Source of the DNA: Salinibacterium sp. M195
Lineage (GTDB): Bacteria > Actinomycetota > Actinomycetes > Actinomycetales > Microbacteriaceae
DNA: 64,000 bases
Direction: 5' to 3'
NCBI RefSeq assembly: GCF_019443965.1
Contig: NZ_CP040814.1
Coordinates: forward strand, 2,108,001 to 2,172,000
A program made the position numbers and the translations under genes. Of this stretch, positions 46,796 to 55,364 are shown piece after piece. The notes under the pieces are model-generated. The model was not told the DNA's origin. It saw nothing but the letters and a program-made list of their open reading frames with translations, and did no database searches. Position 1 is the stretch's first letter, and each line of letters starts with the position of its first letter.

Positions 46796-49700
46796 CTAGC
46801 TAGGCTCGATCTCGACCAAAAGGTCACCGCCATCAACCTGTTGCGTCTTCGGAATTGCCAAGCGCTTTACCGTGCCAGCGACGGATGCTGTGATGGCTGC
46901 TTCCATCTTCATCGCTTCGATTGAGGCCACGGGCTGGCCTGCTTCGACCTTCTCGCCTTCCTCGACCTGAAGAGTAACGACACCCGAGAATGGCGCAGCG
47001 ACGTGACCGGGTTTCGACGAATCGGCCTTTTCCGCCGCCGTTGAGTCGACCTTGATGCTGAGGTCGCGCACAAACACCGGACGGAGCTGACCATTGAGGG
47101 TGGCCATCACTGTACGGATGCCCTTCTCGTCAGCTTCACCGATCGCCTCAAGACCGACAAAGAGCTGAACACCCTTTTCGATCTCAACAACGTGCTCGTG
47201 TCCCTGCTGCAAGCCATACAGATAGTCCGTACTCGCCAGCGCAGAAAGATCGCCGTAGGACTCGCGTGCAGTTTCGAAGATCTGCGTCGGACCGGCAAAG
47301 AGCAGCCTGTTCAGCGCGGAACGGCGTTCAGTCGGGTCACCGTCGAGCGCAGCTTGGTCTGCTTCACTAACTTCTTCGACGCCGATTTTGACGTTGCGGC
47401 CCTTCAGTACCTTCGACCGGAACGGTTCTGGCCAGCCGCCAGGAAGTTCGCCCAACTCCCCCGCCATAAAGCCGACTACAGAATCAGGGATGTCGTACTT
47501 GTCTGGGTTCTCTTCGAAGTCAGCAGGGTCGGCTTTTGCCGCGGCAAGTGCGAGCGCGAGATCTCCGACGACCTTGGAGGACGGAGTCACCTTGGGTGGT
47601 CGTCCAAGCATCTTGTTGGCCGCGGCATACAAGTTTTCTATCGTCTCGAACTTGTCTGCGAGCCCTAGTGCAATCGCCTGTTGGCGAAGGTTCGACAGCT
47701 GTCCACCCGGAATCTCGTGGTGGTACACCCGACCCGTCGGCCCAGGAAGTCCCGATTCGAATGGCGCATAGGTGTGACGCACCGCTTCCCAGTACGGCTC
47801 AAGATCCGAAACGGCGTCGAGCGAAATTCCGGTGTCTCGCGACGTGTGGGCAAGAGCTGCGACAAGCGCCGACATCGATGGTTGGCTCGTTGTTCCTGCC
47901 ATCGGAGCGCTAGCAACATCCACAGCATCCGCGCCAGCCCGTGACGCTGCGAGCAGCGTTGCCAACTGGCCACCGGCAGTGTCATGGGTATGGACGTGCA
48001 CAGGAGCGTCAAAACGCTCACGGAGGGCCGTTACGAGGGTTTCGGCGGCCTCTGCACGCAAGAGCCCCGCCATGTCCTTGATGGCCAGCACATGGGCGCC
48101 GCTCTCCATGATCTGATCTGCGAGCCTGAGGTAGTAGTCAAGTGTGTACAGATCTTCAGCGGGATCAAGCAAGTCGCCGGTGTAGCAGAGCGCAACCTCC
48201 GCGACCGCCGTGCCCGTGTTGAGCACTGCATCGATCGCCGGACGCATCTGAGAAACGTCGTTGAGAGCATCGAAGATGCGGAAGATGTCTACGCCAGTAT
48301 CTGCGGCCTCGCGAACAAAGGCGTCCGTGACCTCGGTGGGGTACGGAGTGTAGCCAACAGTGTTTCGACCTCGAAGCAGCATCTGGATTGCCACATTGGG
48401 CAGAGCCTCGCGCATTGACGCGAGCCGCTCCCAGGGATCTTCCGCGAGGAAACGCAGGGCGACGTCGTAGGTCGCACCGCCCCAAGCCTCAACAGAAAGC
48501 AACTGCGGCGTCATGCGGGAAACGTGCGGCATCACGGCAACAAGGTCACGAGTGCGCACACGCGTAGCCAAAAGCGACTGATGTGCATCGCGGAACGTAG
48601 TTTCCGTTACCGCAAGCGCCTTTTGCTCACGCAGGGCTGACGCAAAGCCAGCAGGGCCAAGCTCGAGCAGTCGCTGCCGTGAGCCAGCGGGTGCTTCGAC
48701 CGAAAGATCAACAGCAGGAAGCTTGAGCTGCGGGTTGATAATGCCAGCGCCGTCACCATTGGGCTGATTGACCGTAACTTCGGCCAGCCACGTGAGGATC
48801 TTCGTGCCGCGGTCTTTGGACCGGTGAGAATTCACGAGCCACGGCCGCTCATCAATGAATGCTGTGCTCAAGTCGCCAGCGATGAACTCTGGGTCGTCGA
48901 GAACACCCTGCAGGAACGGGATGTTCGTGGTTACGCCGCGAAGGCGGAACTCAGCGAGTCCTCGGCGGGCGCGACGCACAGCCGACGCAAAATCACGGCC
49001 GCGACAGGTCATTTTGACGAGCATGGAGTCGAAGTGCGGAGAAATCTGCGAACCTGCAGAAACTGTTCCACCATCCAGACGGATGCCAGCGCCGCCAGGC
49101 GACCGGTACGTCGTGATTTTTCCGGTGTCTGGCCGGAACCCGCTAGCCGGGTCCTCGGTCGTGATGCGGCACTGGAGGGCCGCTCCGCGTATCTTGAGTT
49201 CCTCTTGACGAAGTCCGAGCTCTTCGAGAGTTTCGCCGAACGCGATTCGCATCTGCGATTGAACGAGGTCAACATCGGTGACCTCTTCGGTAACCGTGTG
49301 CTCTACCTGAATGCGCGGGTTCATTTCGATGAAGAAATGTTGCCCCTTGCGCTCCCCCGCCGTGTCGAGCAGGAACTCGACAGTTCCCGCGTTGACATAG
49401 TCAATTGATTTCGCGAACGCGATGGCGTCGCGGTACATGGCCTGGCGTGTGTTTTCGTCGAGGTTGGGTGCTGGCGCAATTTCGACAACCTTTTGGTGGC
49501 GACGTTGCACAGAGCAGTCACGCTCAAACAGGTGGATCGTGCCGCCGTGCGCGTCAGCAAGAATTTGCACCTCAATGTGCCGCGGGCGCACAACAGCTTG
49601 TTCAATGAACATCGTTGGATCGCCGAACGCGCTGTCCGCTTCGCGCATGGCTTCCTCTAGCGCGCCGCGCAAATCTTCTTTCCTCTCGACGCGGCGCATG

Positions 49701-50200
49701 CCACGTCCACCGCCGCCGGCAACAGCCTTAGCGAATACGGGGAAGCCAATCTCATCGGCCCCGGCGAGTAATTCGTCAAGGTCGGTGCTGGCTGGCGTCG
49801 ACTTGAGCACGGGAACCTTCGCCGCAATGGCGTGTTCTTTAGCGGTGACCTTGTTTCCGGCCATCTCCAGGACCTTGGTCGGCGGACCGATGAACGCGAT
49901 TCCCGCGTCCGCTGCAGCGTGGGCCAGCTCAGGATTTTCCGAGAGGAAGCCGTAACCGGGGTAAATCGCGTCGGCGCCCGCTTCTTTCGCAACGCGAATA
50001 ATCTCAGAAACATCCAGATAAGCGCGAACGGGGTGCCCCTCGTCACCAATCAGGTAAGCCTCATCGGCTTTAAGACGATGAACCGAGTTCCGGTCCTCGT
50101 AGGGAAAAACAGCAACAGTACGTGCACCGAGCTCGACAGCCGCGCGCATTGCACGGATAGCGATTTCGCCTCGGTTGGCAACGAGAATCTTCTTGAACAT
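46796..50200 (-). CDS. pyc: Pyruvate carboxylase
   Basis: A 1134-residue biotin enzyme forming oxaloacetate from pyruvate, the main anaplerotic step. Domains in order: biotin carboxylase (about 1-450, with ILVANRGEIAIR and GGGGRGMRR), carboxyltransferase (about 520-800, with EAWGGATYDVALRFL and the metal-binding HVHTHDTAGGQ), the PC-specific domain, and a C-terminal biotinyl domain with EAMKMEA (biotinylated K1098). ATG at 50200 with GGAAGG upstream. Full length, monocistronic. Confidence 0.97.
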   Translation of the reverse strand: MFKKILVANRGEIAIRAMRAAVELGARTVAVFPYEDRNSVHRLKADEAYLIGDEGHPVRAYLDVSEIIRVAKEAGADAIYPGYGFLSENPELAHAAADAGIAFIGPPTKVLEMAGNKVTAKEHAIAAKVPVLKSTPASTDLDELLAGADEIGFPVFAKAVAGGGGRGMRRVERKEDLRGALEEAMREADSAFGDPTMFIEQAVVRPRHIEVQILADAHGGTIHLFERDCSVQRRHQKVVEIAPAPNLDENTRQAMYRDAIAFAKSIDYVNAGTVEFLLDTAGERKGQHFFIEMNPRIQVEHTVTEEVTDVDLVQSQMRIAFGETLEELGLRQEELKIRGAALQCRITTEDPASGFRPDTGKITTYRSPGGAGIRLDGGTVSAGSQISPHFDSMLVKMTCRGRDFASAVRRARRGLAEFRLRGVTTNIPFLQGVLDDPEFIAGDLSTAFIDERPWLVNSHRSKDRGTKILTWLAEVTVNQPNGDGAGIINPQLKLPAVDLSVEAPAGSRQRLLELGPAGFASALREQKALAVTETTFRDAHQSLLATRVRTRDLVAVMPHVSRMTPQLLSVEAWGGATYDVALRFLAEDPWERLASMREALPNVAIQMLLRGRNTVGYTPYPTEVTDAFVREAADTGVDIFRIFDALNDVSQMRPAIDAVLNTGTAVAEVALCYTGDLLDPAEDLYTLDYYLRLADQIMESGAHVLAIKDMAGLLRAEAAETLVTALRERFDAPVHVHTHDTAGGQLATLLAASRAGADAVDVASAPMAGTTSQPSMSALVAALAHTSRDTGISLDAVSDLEPYWEAVRHTYAPFESGLPGPTGRVYHHEIPGGQLSNLRQQAIALGLADKFETIENLYAAANKMLGRPPKVTPSSKVVGDLALALAAAKADPADFEENPDKYDIPDSVVGFMAGELGELPGGWPEPFRSKVLKGRNVKIGVEEVSEADQAALDGDPTERRSALNRLLFAGPTQIFETARESYGDLSALASTDYLYGLQQGHEHVVEIEKGVQLFVGLEAIGEADEKGIRTVMATLNGQLRPVFVRDLSIKVDSTAAEKADSSKPGHVAAPFSGVVTLQVEEGEKVEAGQPVASIEAMKMEAAITASVAGTVKRLAIPKTQQVDGGDLLVEIEPS

Positions 50201-50321
50201 TCGGTCCTTCCTGACAAAAACCAAGCCTAGAGTGATTGAACTCTGGCAGTTTCCTCAAGGGTGCGCAAAAGTTGGCGATGTTTTAGGTTTCTTAACAGTA
50301 GTGAAGGTATCGTCGTTACTC

Positions 50322-51122
50322 GTGCACGTACTTAGCGTTAGCTCCCTCAAAGGGGGCGTGGGAAAGACGACCGTCACGCTTGGGCTCGCTTCAGCAGCCT
50401 TCGCTCGCGGTCTTCGAACTCTCGTCGTCGACCTTGACCCCCAGTCCGATGTGTCGACCGGAATGGACATTGATGTCACCGGTCACCTAAATGTTGCCGA
50501 CGTACTCGCGTCTCCCAAAGAGAAGATCGTGCGCGCCGCAATCGCGCCAAGTGGGTGGACCAAGGGTCGGCCGGGCAAAGTGGACGTGCTGATTGGCTCT
50601 CCTTCGGCAATCAACTTCGACGGACCGCATCCGAGCATCCGCGACATTTGGAAGCTTGAAGAAGCTCTCGCCAACGTCGAAGCCGACTACGACCTGGTGC
50701 TTATCGACTGCGCGCCATCTCTCAACGCCCTCACCCGCACCGCGTGGGCGGCCAGCGACAGAGTCTCTATTGTCACCGAGCCTGGGCTGTTTTCCGTTGC
50801 TGCCGCGGACCGCGCGCTTCGGGCGATTGAAGAAATCCGTCGCGGGCTGTCTCCGCGCCTTCAGCCCCTCGGCATTATTGTGAACCGATTACGGTCGCAA
50901 TCACTTGAACACCAGTTCCGCATCAAAGAACTTCGGGACATGTTTGGCCCGCTCGTTCTCTCGCCGCAGCTCCCCGAACGCACCTCGCTCCAGCAGGCAC
51001 AAGGAGCAGCAAAGCCGCTCCATGTCTGGCCTGGCGAGAGTGCACAAGAGATGGCACGCTACTTCGACCAGTTGCTCGACCGCGTTATGCGTGCGGCTCG
51101 AATGGGCGAGTACAACAACTAG
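50322..51122 (+). CDS. Orphan ParA-family ATPase
   Basis: A 266-residue ParA/Soj-like ATPase. Walker A KGGVGKTT lies at residues 10-17, then VVDLDPQSDVSTGMDI and the switch LVLIDCAPSLN. No parB or parS-like repeat is beside it, so it is not the main chromosomal ParA; it belongs to the orphan group found beside MerR-type regulators. Partition or polar positioning is inferred. The GTG at 50322 fits the family N-terminus (HVLSVSS); a GTG at 50301 is an alternative. Confidence 0.88.
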   Translation: MHVLSVSSLKGGVGKTTVTLGLASAAFARGLRTLVVDLDPQSDVSTGMDIDVTGHLNVADVLASPKEKIVRAAIAPSGWTKGRPGKVDVLIGSPSAINFDGPHPSIRDIWKLEEALANVEADYDLVLIDCAPSLNALTRTAWAASDRVSIVTEPGLFSVAAADRALRAIEEIRRGLSPRLQPLGIIVNRLRSQSLEHQFRIKELRDMFGPLVLSPQLPERTSLQQAQGAAKPLHVWPGESAQEMARYFDQLLDRVMRAARMGEYNN

Positions 51123-51362
51123 GACTGAGCCACGGCGGGTCGTCGCAGCGGCACCGTTGCCCACAGCCCCGAGGGTGTCGCACGCTCGCCAACGCAGTGC
51201 GGCTGCGCAAAGAACGACGAGTCGCACTGCGCTCTGTGGCGTGCGTGAGCTGCCGAAAACTGCGGCTGACGATAGTTTGTCGCCTAACCGCCATACGCTT
51301 AGCCGCCTGCGTCGGCTACGTTCGCCCGTCAGGCGCGCGGGATCGGCAGAAGAGCTTGTGTT
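51123..51362. other. Intergenic region with one inverted repeat
   Basis: No gene is supported in these 240 bases. The only structure seen is CGCAGTGCG (51193-51201) with CGCACTGCG (51223-51231), a 9-bp stem with a 21-base loop between convergent parA and the ResR-like gene. It has no T-tract. Confidence 0.4.
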
Positions 51363-51911
51363 CTAGGAGGCGCGGGATGAGCGGCGCTTTGCCAGCTCAT
51401 CCATGGGGTCTTCGCCCTTGATGGTGTCGAGCTCGATCAAACTTGTCTCGACCTCACGGAGCACCTTGCCAACGGCGATGCCGAAGACACCCTGACCCCG
51501 ACTAACGAGGTCAATAACCTCGTCGTTTGACGTGCAGAGGTAAACGCTGGCACCGTCACTCATGAGAGTAGTTTGCGCGAGGTCATGGATTCCGGATTCG
51601 CGGAGTTGATTCACGGCGATACGAATCTGCTGCAGCGAAATACCGGTGTCTAAGAGACGCTTCACGAGCTTGAGGACCAAGATGTCGCGGAAACCGTAGA
51701 GACGCTGTGAGCCGGATCCAGCAGCTCCGCGAACCGTAGGTTCGACGAGCTCGGTGCGTGCCCAGTAATCAAGCTGGCGGTAGCTGATGCCTGCCGCACG
51801 TGCTGCGACGGCGCCACGATAGCCAGAGTTGTCGTTGAGGTCAGGCATTCCGTCTGTAAAGAGGAGGCCAAGGTCGTAGCGTGAAGTCTCGCTACGGTTC
51901 AATTCACTCAT
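51363..51911 (-). CDS. MerR-family regulator, ResR/Rv1830-like
   Basis: A 182-residue MerR-type regulator closely matching mycobacterial Rv1830 (ResR/McdR), a regulator tied to cell division and drug recovery. The DNA-binding part reads YRGAVAARAAGISYRQLDYWART, then the wing and GSGSQRLYGFRDILVLKLVKRLLDTGISLQQIRIAV. The effector part has FSRGQGVFGIAV-type sequence (SRGQGVFGIAVGKVLREVE). No metal-binding cysteines are apparent, so it is not a metal sensor. ATG with AGAGGGG before it. Confidence 0.88.
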   Translation of the reverse strand: MSELNRSETSRYDLGLLFTDGMPDLNDNSGYRGAVAARAAGISYRQLDYWARTELVEPTVRGAAGSGSQRLYGFRDILVLKLVKRLLDTGISLQQIRIAVNQLRESGIHDLAQTTLMSDGASVYLCTSNDEVIDLVSRGQGVFGIAVGKVLREVETSLIELDTIKGEDPMDELAKRRSSRAS

Positions 51912-52139
51912 GGCATTGCCCCTCTAGATTCTGATTCGGCCAACACGATAAGCAAGCAACCTTCATGTTGAAGTTGACGCTTAGTGTTTCGTGTTACCCC
52001 ACGGTAGTCATGCCCGCCGCATCGACCAACGACATTCGCAAAAACTCGGCGGCGTGTCGGAATCAGTCGGGAAAAACTACGCCAACCTCAGTCATTCGTG
52101 ATCGGCCGAAGCCAAAAAACGGTCAACAGATCGACCGTA
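51912..52139. other. Intergenic region upstream of the ResR-like gene
   Basis: No gene seen. CTTCA-TGT-TGAAG at 51961-51973 is a short dyad 50 bases before the regulator start and may be its own binding site. In mycobacteria a bifunctional nuclease gene (Rv1829) sits here between the two MerR genes; it is absent. Confidence 0.35.
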
Positions 52140-52838
52140 CTACGAATCGAGTCTGCTCAGGGCAGATCGGATAATACTGCTGCGAACAATCTCGAGTTGG
52201 CCGGCGATTTCGCGTGCCATCTCTGCGGCCCTTGCTCGGCTAGAGGCATCTTTGCGACGCGCAACCGGCATGAGAGCGCTCTCGATAAGCCCCAGTTCAC
52301 GCTCTGCGGCCGCGCGGAACCCGCGGAGATGCCGAGGCTCGATGCCGCTGCGCTGAAGCTCGACTAGAGATTTGAGAACCGCAAGAGAATCTTCGCCAAA
52401 GACATCGGAAGCCACAATAAGTGATGACGAAATCGCGTCGCTCAACAGCATCGGGCTAGCGCCGGCCTCGCGAATCAGTTCATCGCGCGTGAGCTTTCGC
52501 TCAGCGGAGAGCATCGACGCCGCAGCAACAGCACCCCCAGGTAGTTCGGGGGTACGACCCGCATCCATTTCTTCGAGATAGCCACGGATAACTTTCAGCG
52601 GCAAATAGTGGTCACGTTGCATCGACAGCACGAAGCGCAACCGCTCCATATCTGACGGCGAGAATTTGCGGTAGCCCGACGCAGTGCGGGCAGGCGCGAC
52701 AAGCTTGCGCTCCTCAAGAAAACGAAGCTTTGACGGCGTGAGATCAGGAAACTCAGGACTGAGTTTGGCGAGCACTTGCCCGATGCTCAGAAGCGCCGGT
52801 GCCGGAGCGCTGCGCGCTTGCCGCGCTACTGCAGCCAC
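52140..52838 (-). CDS. ftsR: MerR-family regulator FtsR (Rv1828-like)
   Basis: A 232-residue MerR-type protein matching FtsR of Corynebacterium and Rv1828 of Mycobacterium, an activator of ftsZ in C. glutamicum. The HTH reads LSIGQVLAKLSPEFPDLTPSKLRFLEERKL, with the wing ASGYRKFSPSDMERLRFVLSMQRDHYLPLKVIRGYL, which is the family fingerprint. The C-terminal half is helical. GTG start shares one base with the garA stop (TAGTG), so translation is coupled to garA. Confidence 0.9.
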   Translation of the reverse strand: MAAVARQARSAPAPALLSIGQVLAKLSPEFPDLTPSKLRFLEERKLVAPARTASGYRKFSPSDMERLRFVLSMQRDHYLPLKVIRGYLEEMDAGRTPELPGGAVAAASMLSAERKLTRDELIREAGASPMLLSDAISSSLIVASDVFGEDSLAVLKSLVELQRSGIEPRHLRGFRAAAERELGLIESALMPVARRKDASSRARAAEMAREIAGQLEIVRSSIIRSALSRLDS

Positions 52839-53347
52839 TAATTACCAGCCGCCGAAGGCAGGTCACGGCGCGAGGCGTAGAACGTCAGCCGATACTTGCC
52901 CACCTGAACCTCAGCACGGTCTCGAAGCACGGCGGTTGACTCGATTCGATCGCCACCCAAATACGTGCCGTTGAGCGAGCCCAAATCCTTCACCTCAAAC
53001 GCGGTGCCCTGTCTCAAGAACTCCACATGACGACGCGACACTGTGACGTCGTCGAGAAAAATATCTGCCTCAGGATGACGGCCCACCGTAGTGATATTCG
53101 CATCCAGGAGAAAACGTGCTCCGACATTTGGCCCACGTCGCACAATCAGCAGTGCCGATCCCGACGGCAGCGCCGTGATCGCAGACTGCTCGTCGACCGA
53201 TACATCGGCACCCATTGCGGCAACCTGCGCGGCAAACTCGTGACTATACGTCGCTGTGGTGTCGATGCGCTCGACAACAGGCTGCGCGGACGTCTCGTTC
53301 GCCGACTGCATGTCGGCGCCGTGACCACTATTCATTGACTCAACCAT
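52838..53347 (-). CDS. garA: FHA-domain protein GarA/OdhI
   Basis: A 169-residue forkhead-associated protein. Residues 40-50 have the phospho-site pattern RIDTTATYSHEF, equivalent to the ETTS site of GarA that PknB/PknG-type kinases modify. The FHA domain (about residues 75-160) has GRHPEADIFLDDVTVSRRHVEF and GSLNGTYLGG. GarA inhibits 2-oxoglutarate dehydrogenase and glutamate dehydrogenase, released on phosphorylation. ATG at 53347 with GGGAGG six bases upstream; the longer frame overlaps the pgsA-type gene and is rejected. Confidence 0.92.
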   Translation of the reverse strand: MVESMNSGHGADMQSANETSAQPVVERIDTTATYSHEFAAQVAAMGADVSVDEQSAITALPSGSALLIVRRGPNVGARFLLDANITTVGRHPEADIFLDDVTVSRRHVEFLRQGTAFEVKDLGSLNGTYLGGDRIESTAVLRDRAEVQVGKYRLTFYASRRDLPSAAGN

Positions 53348-53391
53348 CGCAAACCTCCCTGACTGACCAGCGTATCGGATCGGAGCACCGC

Positions 53392-53976
53392 TCAACCCCT
53401 CGGAATCCGAGAAATTCGGACAGATTGTGCGACATAAATGAAGCCAGCCCACCAATACAGGAATGCGCCCCACAATACGAACGCCCAACCGACGGGATCT
53501 GTGAGCCACGCAACCGTGGGGAATGCTTCGCCGAGCATAAGAATCGGAAGCGCATAGAACAGCGCAGCAGTGGCGACTTTGCCCAAATGATGAACCGGAA
53601 GTGGCCCGAAACCGTAGTGAGCCGAAATGAGCCCCAAAATCACCAGCATGATCTCGCGGGCAACGATGACAAAGAAAAGCCACCACGGAATGACGTTCCG
53701 CGCCGCCAAACCGATGAGGGCAGCAAAGATGAAAAGTCGATCCGCAGCAGGATCAAGCAACTGTCCGAGGCGGGTGATCTGGTTGAATCGACGCGCAATG
53801 ACTCCATCGAGATAATCGCTGACGCTCGAGAAGATCAACACTATGAGAGCTAAGGCGTCTTGAGCCGAGATGATGAAGTAGAGAAAGAGCGGCACGAGCG
53901 CGAGTCTGATGAAACTCAGAACGTTGGGCACAGTCCAGACGCGATTGCTGATCTCGGGTGAAGTGCTGGTTGCCAC
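53392..53976 (-). CDS. CDP-alcohol phosphatidyltransferase (PgsA2-like)
   Basis: A 194-residue integral membrane enzyme with the CDP-alcohol signature SDYLDGVIARRFNQITRLGQ continuing to LLDPAADR, matching D-x2-DG-x2-AR-x8-G-x3-D-x3-D. Five or six hydrophobic helices. Likely forms a phosphatidyl lipid from CDP-diacylglycerol; the alcohol (glycerophosphate or other) cannot be read. In M. tuberculosis pgsA2 sits a few genes from garA, as here. GTG start six bases after TAGACT suggests a leaderless message. Confidence 0.88.
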   Translation of the reverse strand: MATSTSPEISNRVWTVPNVLSFIRLALVPLFLYFIISAQDALALIVLIFSSVSDYLDGVIARRFNQITRLGQLLDPAADRLFIFAALIGLAARNVIPWWLFFVIVAREIMLVILGLISAHYGFGPLPVHHLGKVATAALFYALPILMLGEAFPTVAWLTDPVGWAFVLWGAFLYWWAGFIYVAQSVRISRIPRG

Positions 53977-53988
53977 GCATCGAGTCTA
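53977..53988 (-). promoter_or_regulatory. -10 element of a leaderless transcript (pgsA-type gene)
   Basis: On the minus strand TAGACT (53988-53983) ends six bases before the GTG, with no ribosome site between. Identical hexamer and spacing to the PASTA kinase gene. Confidence 0.55.
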
Positions 53989-54058
53989 GCCAGCATCCGC
54001 TCGCGAAATGCCGCCGCTGAGGCACGAGTTTGTTGGGCGACCGCGTACCCTTGAGCGT

Positions 54059-54502
54059 ATGTCGTGCATCCGATTTAACACTCCGGCACAGCGGGCCCAG
54101 ATGAAGGCCATGGCTCCCTCGATGATTACCGCTGAGCAAGCCGCTGAGTTGCATCCCGCGCCAGAAGTAACCGACAGTAAGATCGCTCGGATCCGACTAC
54201 TTGCCAGCGATGCGAATCCCAAAATTCGCGAGAGCGTAGCCAGCAACCACCACACGCCCGTCGATGTTTTTGAAGCGTTGGCCAACGATCCCGATGATGG
54301 GGTTCGCGCGTGTGTGGCCCGTAACGAGCATGCGCCATGCGACGTGCTGCGGATGCTCGTGCAGGATCCTTCTGACACGGTTCGCGGTTTTCTCGCCATC
54401 AACTTTTTCATCCCCGACGACGCCATGAGCACTCTTTCTGAGGATGACAGTGCCACCGTGCAGCGACTGGTGCGCTGGAAGCGCGAACTCGCTGACGTCT
54501 GA
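54059..54502 (+). CDS. Leucine-rich repeat variant (LRV) protein
   Basis: A 147-residue protein with tandem helical repeats of the LRV type: (I/V)R-x-L-A-D-x-N-x-x-(I/V)R-x-x-V-A-x-N-x-x-(T/A)P. At least three repeats cover residues 38-125. The first residues include MSCIRF. Function unknown; repeats suggest protein binding. ATG at 54059 lies seven bases behind TACCCT, perhaps a leaderless start. It shares one base with the next gene (TGATG). Confidence 0.8.
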   Translation: MSCIRFNTPAQRAQMKAMAPSMITAEQAAELHPAPEVTDSKIARIRLLASDANPKIRESVASNHHTPVDVFEALANDPDDGVRACVARNEHAPCDVLRMLVQDPSDTVRGFLAINFFIPDDAMSTLSEDDSATVQRLVRWKRELADV

Positions 54503-54900
54503 TGGCCGCAGGAACAGTTCGCGTCGATAGTTGGCTATGGGCGGTGCGCGTCTTTAAAACACGTTCACAAGCTACTGCAGCGTGCCGGGCGGGGCACGTA
54601 AAGATTGGTAGTGCGAGCGTCAAAGCCGCGCATCCGGTACGAATCGGCGACCAAGTGAAGATCCGTATCGCAGGTTTCGACCGAATTTTGGTCGTCAAAC
54701 AAACCATCGTGAAGCGCGTCTCGGCTGTGACTGCGGCGGAGAGCTTTATTGACGAGACTCCCCCACCACCCTCCCGTGAGGAGGTCGCTCTCGCGCCCAG
54801 ACGCGATCGCGGGGCTGGCCGTCCGACTAAACGGGAGCGACGCGAATTCGAGAAACTACGGGGACGTGACGATTCGGAAGCGTCACCTTACGATTATTAG
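54502..54900 (+). CDS. S4-domain RNA-binding protein (Hsp15-like)
   Basis: A 132-residue protein with an N-terminal S4 domain: RVDSWLWAVRVFKTRSQATAACRAGHVKIG and GDQVKIRIAG. Hsp15 binds free 50S subunits carrying nascent chains in E. coli. The C-terminal 40 residues are basic, with RDRGAGRPTKRERREFEKLRG, the usual tail of Hsp15-like proteins. Coupled to the LRV gene by one shared base. Confidence 0.9.
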   Translation: MAAGTVRVDSWLWAVRVFKTRSQATAACRAGHVKIGSASVKAAHPVRIGDQVKIRIAGFDRILVVKQTIVKRVSAVTAAESFIDETPPPPSREEVALAPRRDRGAGRPTKRERREFEKLRGRDDSEASPYDY

Positions 54901-55058
54901 CTGCGCTTGTGTCTCGGCTCAAGGAAGATTCGAAAGAAGAGCCAGACTCCACCCTGTCGCCGGCGTAGCAACCAGCCCGTCACCGTCGTTAGCGTCGACC
55001 TAACCGTCGACGTCACAGCACCTCCCGTGCGGGCCGGCCAACCACGATGTCGAGTTTG
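54901..55058. other. Intergenic region without recognised features
   Basis: The 158 bases between the convergent S4 and DUF4287 genes contain no ORF, strong hairpin or repeat that I can support. Confidence 0.5.
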
Positions 55059-55349
55059 CTAGTGCGGCCTACTCTCAAAGCCATCTAGCCAAAGTGTGGC
55101 CGACTCGTCGCTGTGCACGCCACCAGTGCCCACATGCTTGGCGTCGATGAGAGCGCCCTTTTTGATGACGTGGACTATCGCCATGCCATGACCTCGACCT
55201 AGCGCGTAGTCATCTTTCAGCCACTGCAAGATCTCTGCTGCCTTGGTCGAACTATCGGCGAGTCCCCGCTCGGTCGCTAGCTGCACTAGCTGTCGCGGAG
55301 TGAGACCAGTCTTGTGCTCGACCGCATCAAGATATGCCTGAAAGGACAT
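55059..55349 (-). CDS. DUF4287 protein
   Basis: A 96-residue protein of the DUF4287 family with the recognisable N-terminus SFQAYLDAVEHKTGLTPRQL and the motif DYALGRGHGMAIVHVIKKG. No established function. Third in an apparent operon ArsR-SRPBCC-DUF4287, fifteen bases after the SRPBCC gene; this trio recurs in actinobacteria. Confidence 0.85.
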   Translation of the reverse strand: MSFQAYLDAVEHKTGLTPRQLVQLATERGLADSSTKAAEILQWLKDDYALGRGHGMAIVHVIKKGALIDAKHVGTGGVHSDESATLWLDGFESRPH

Positions 55350-55364
55350 CTTCGCTTTCTCCCC

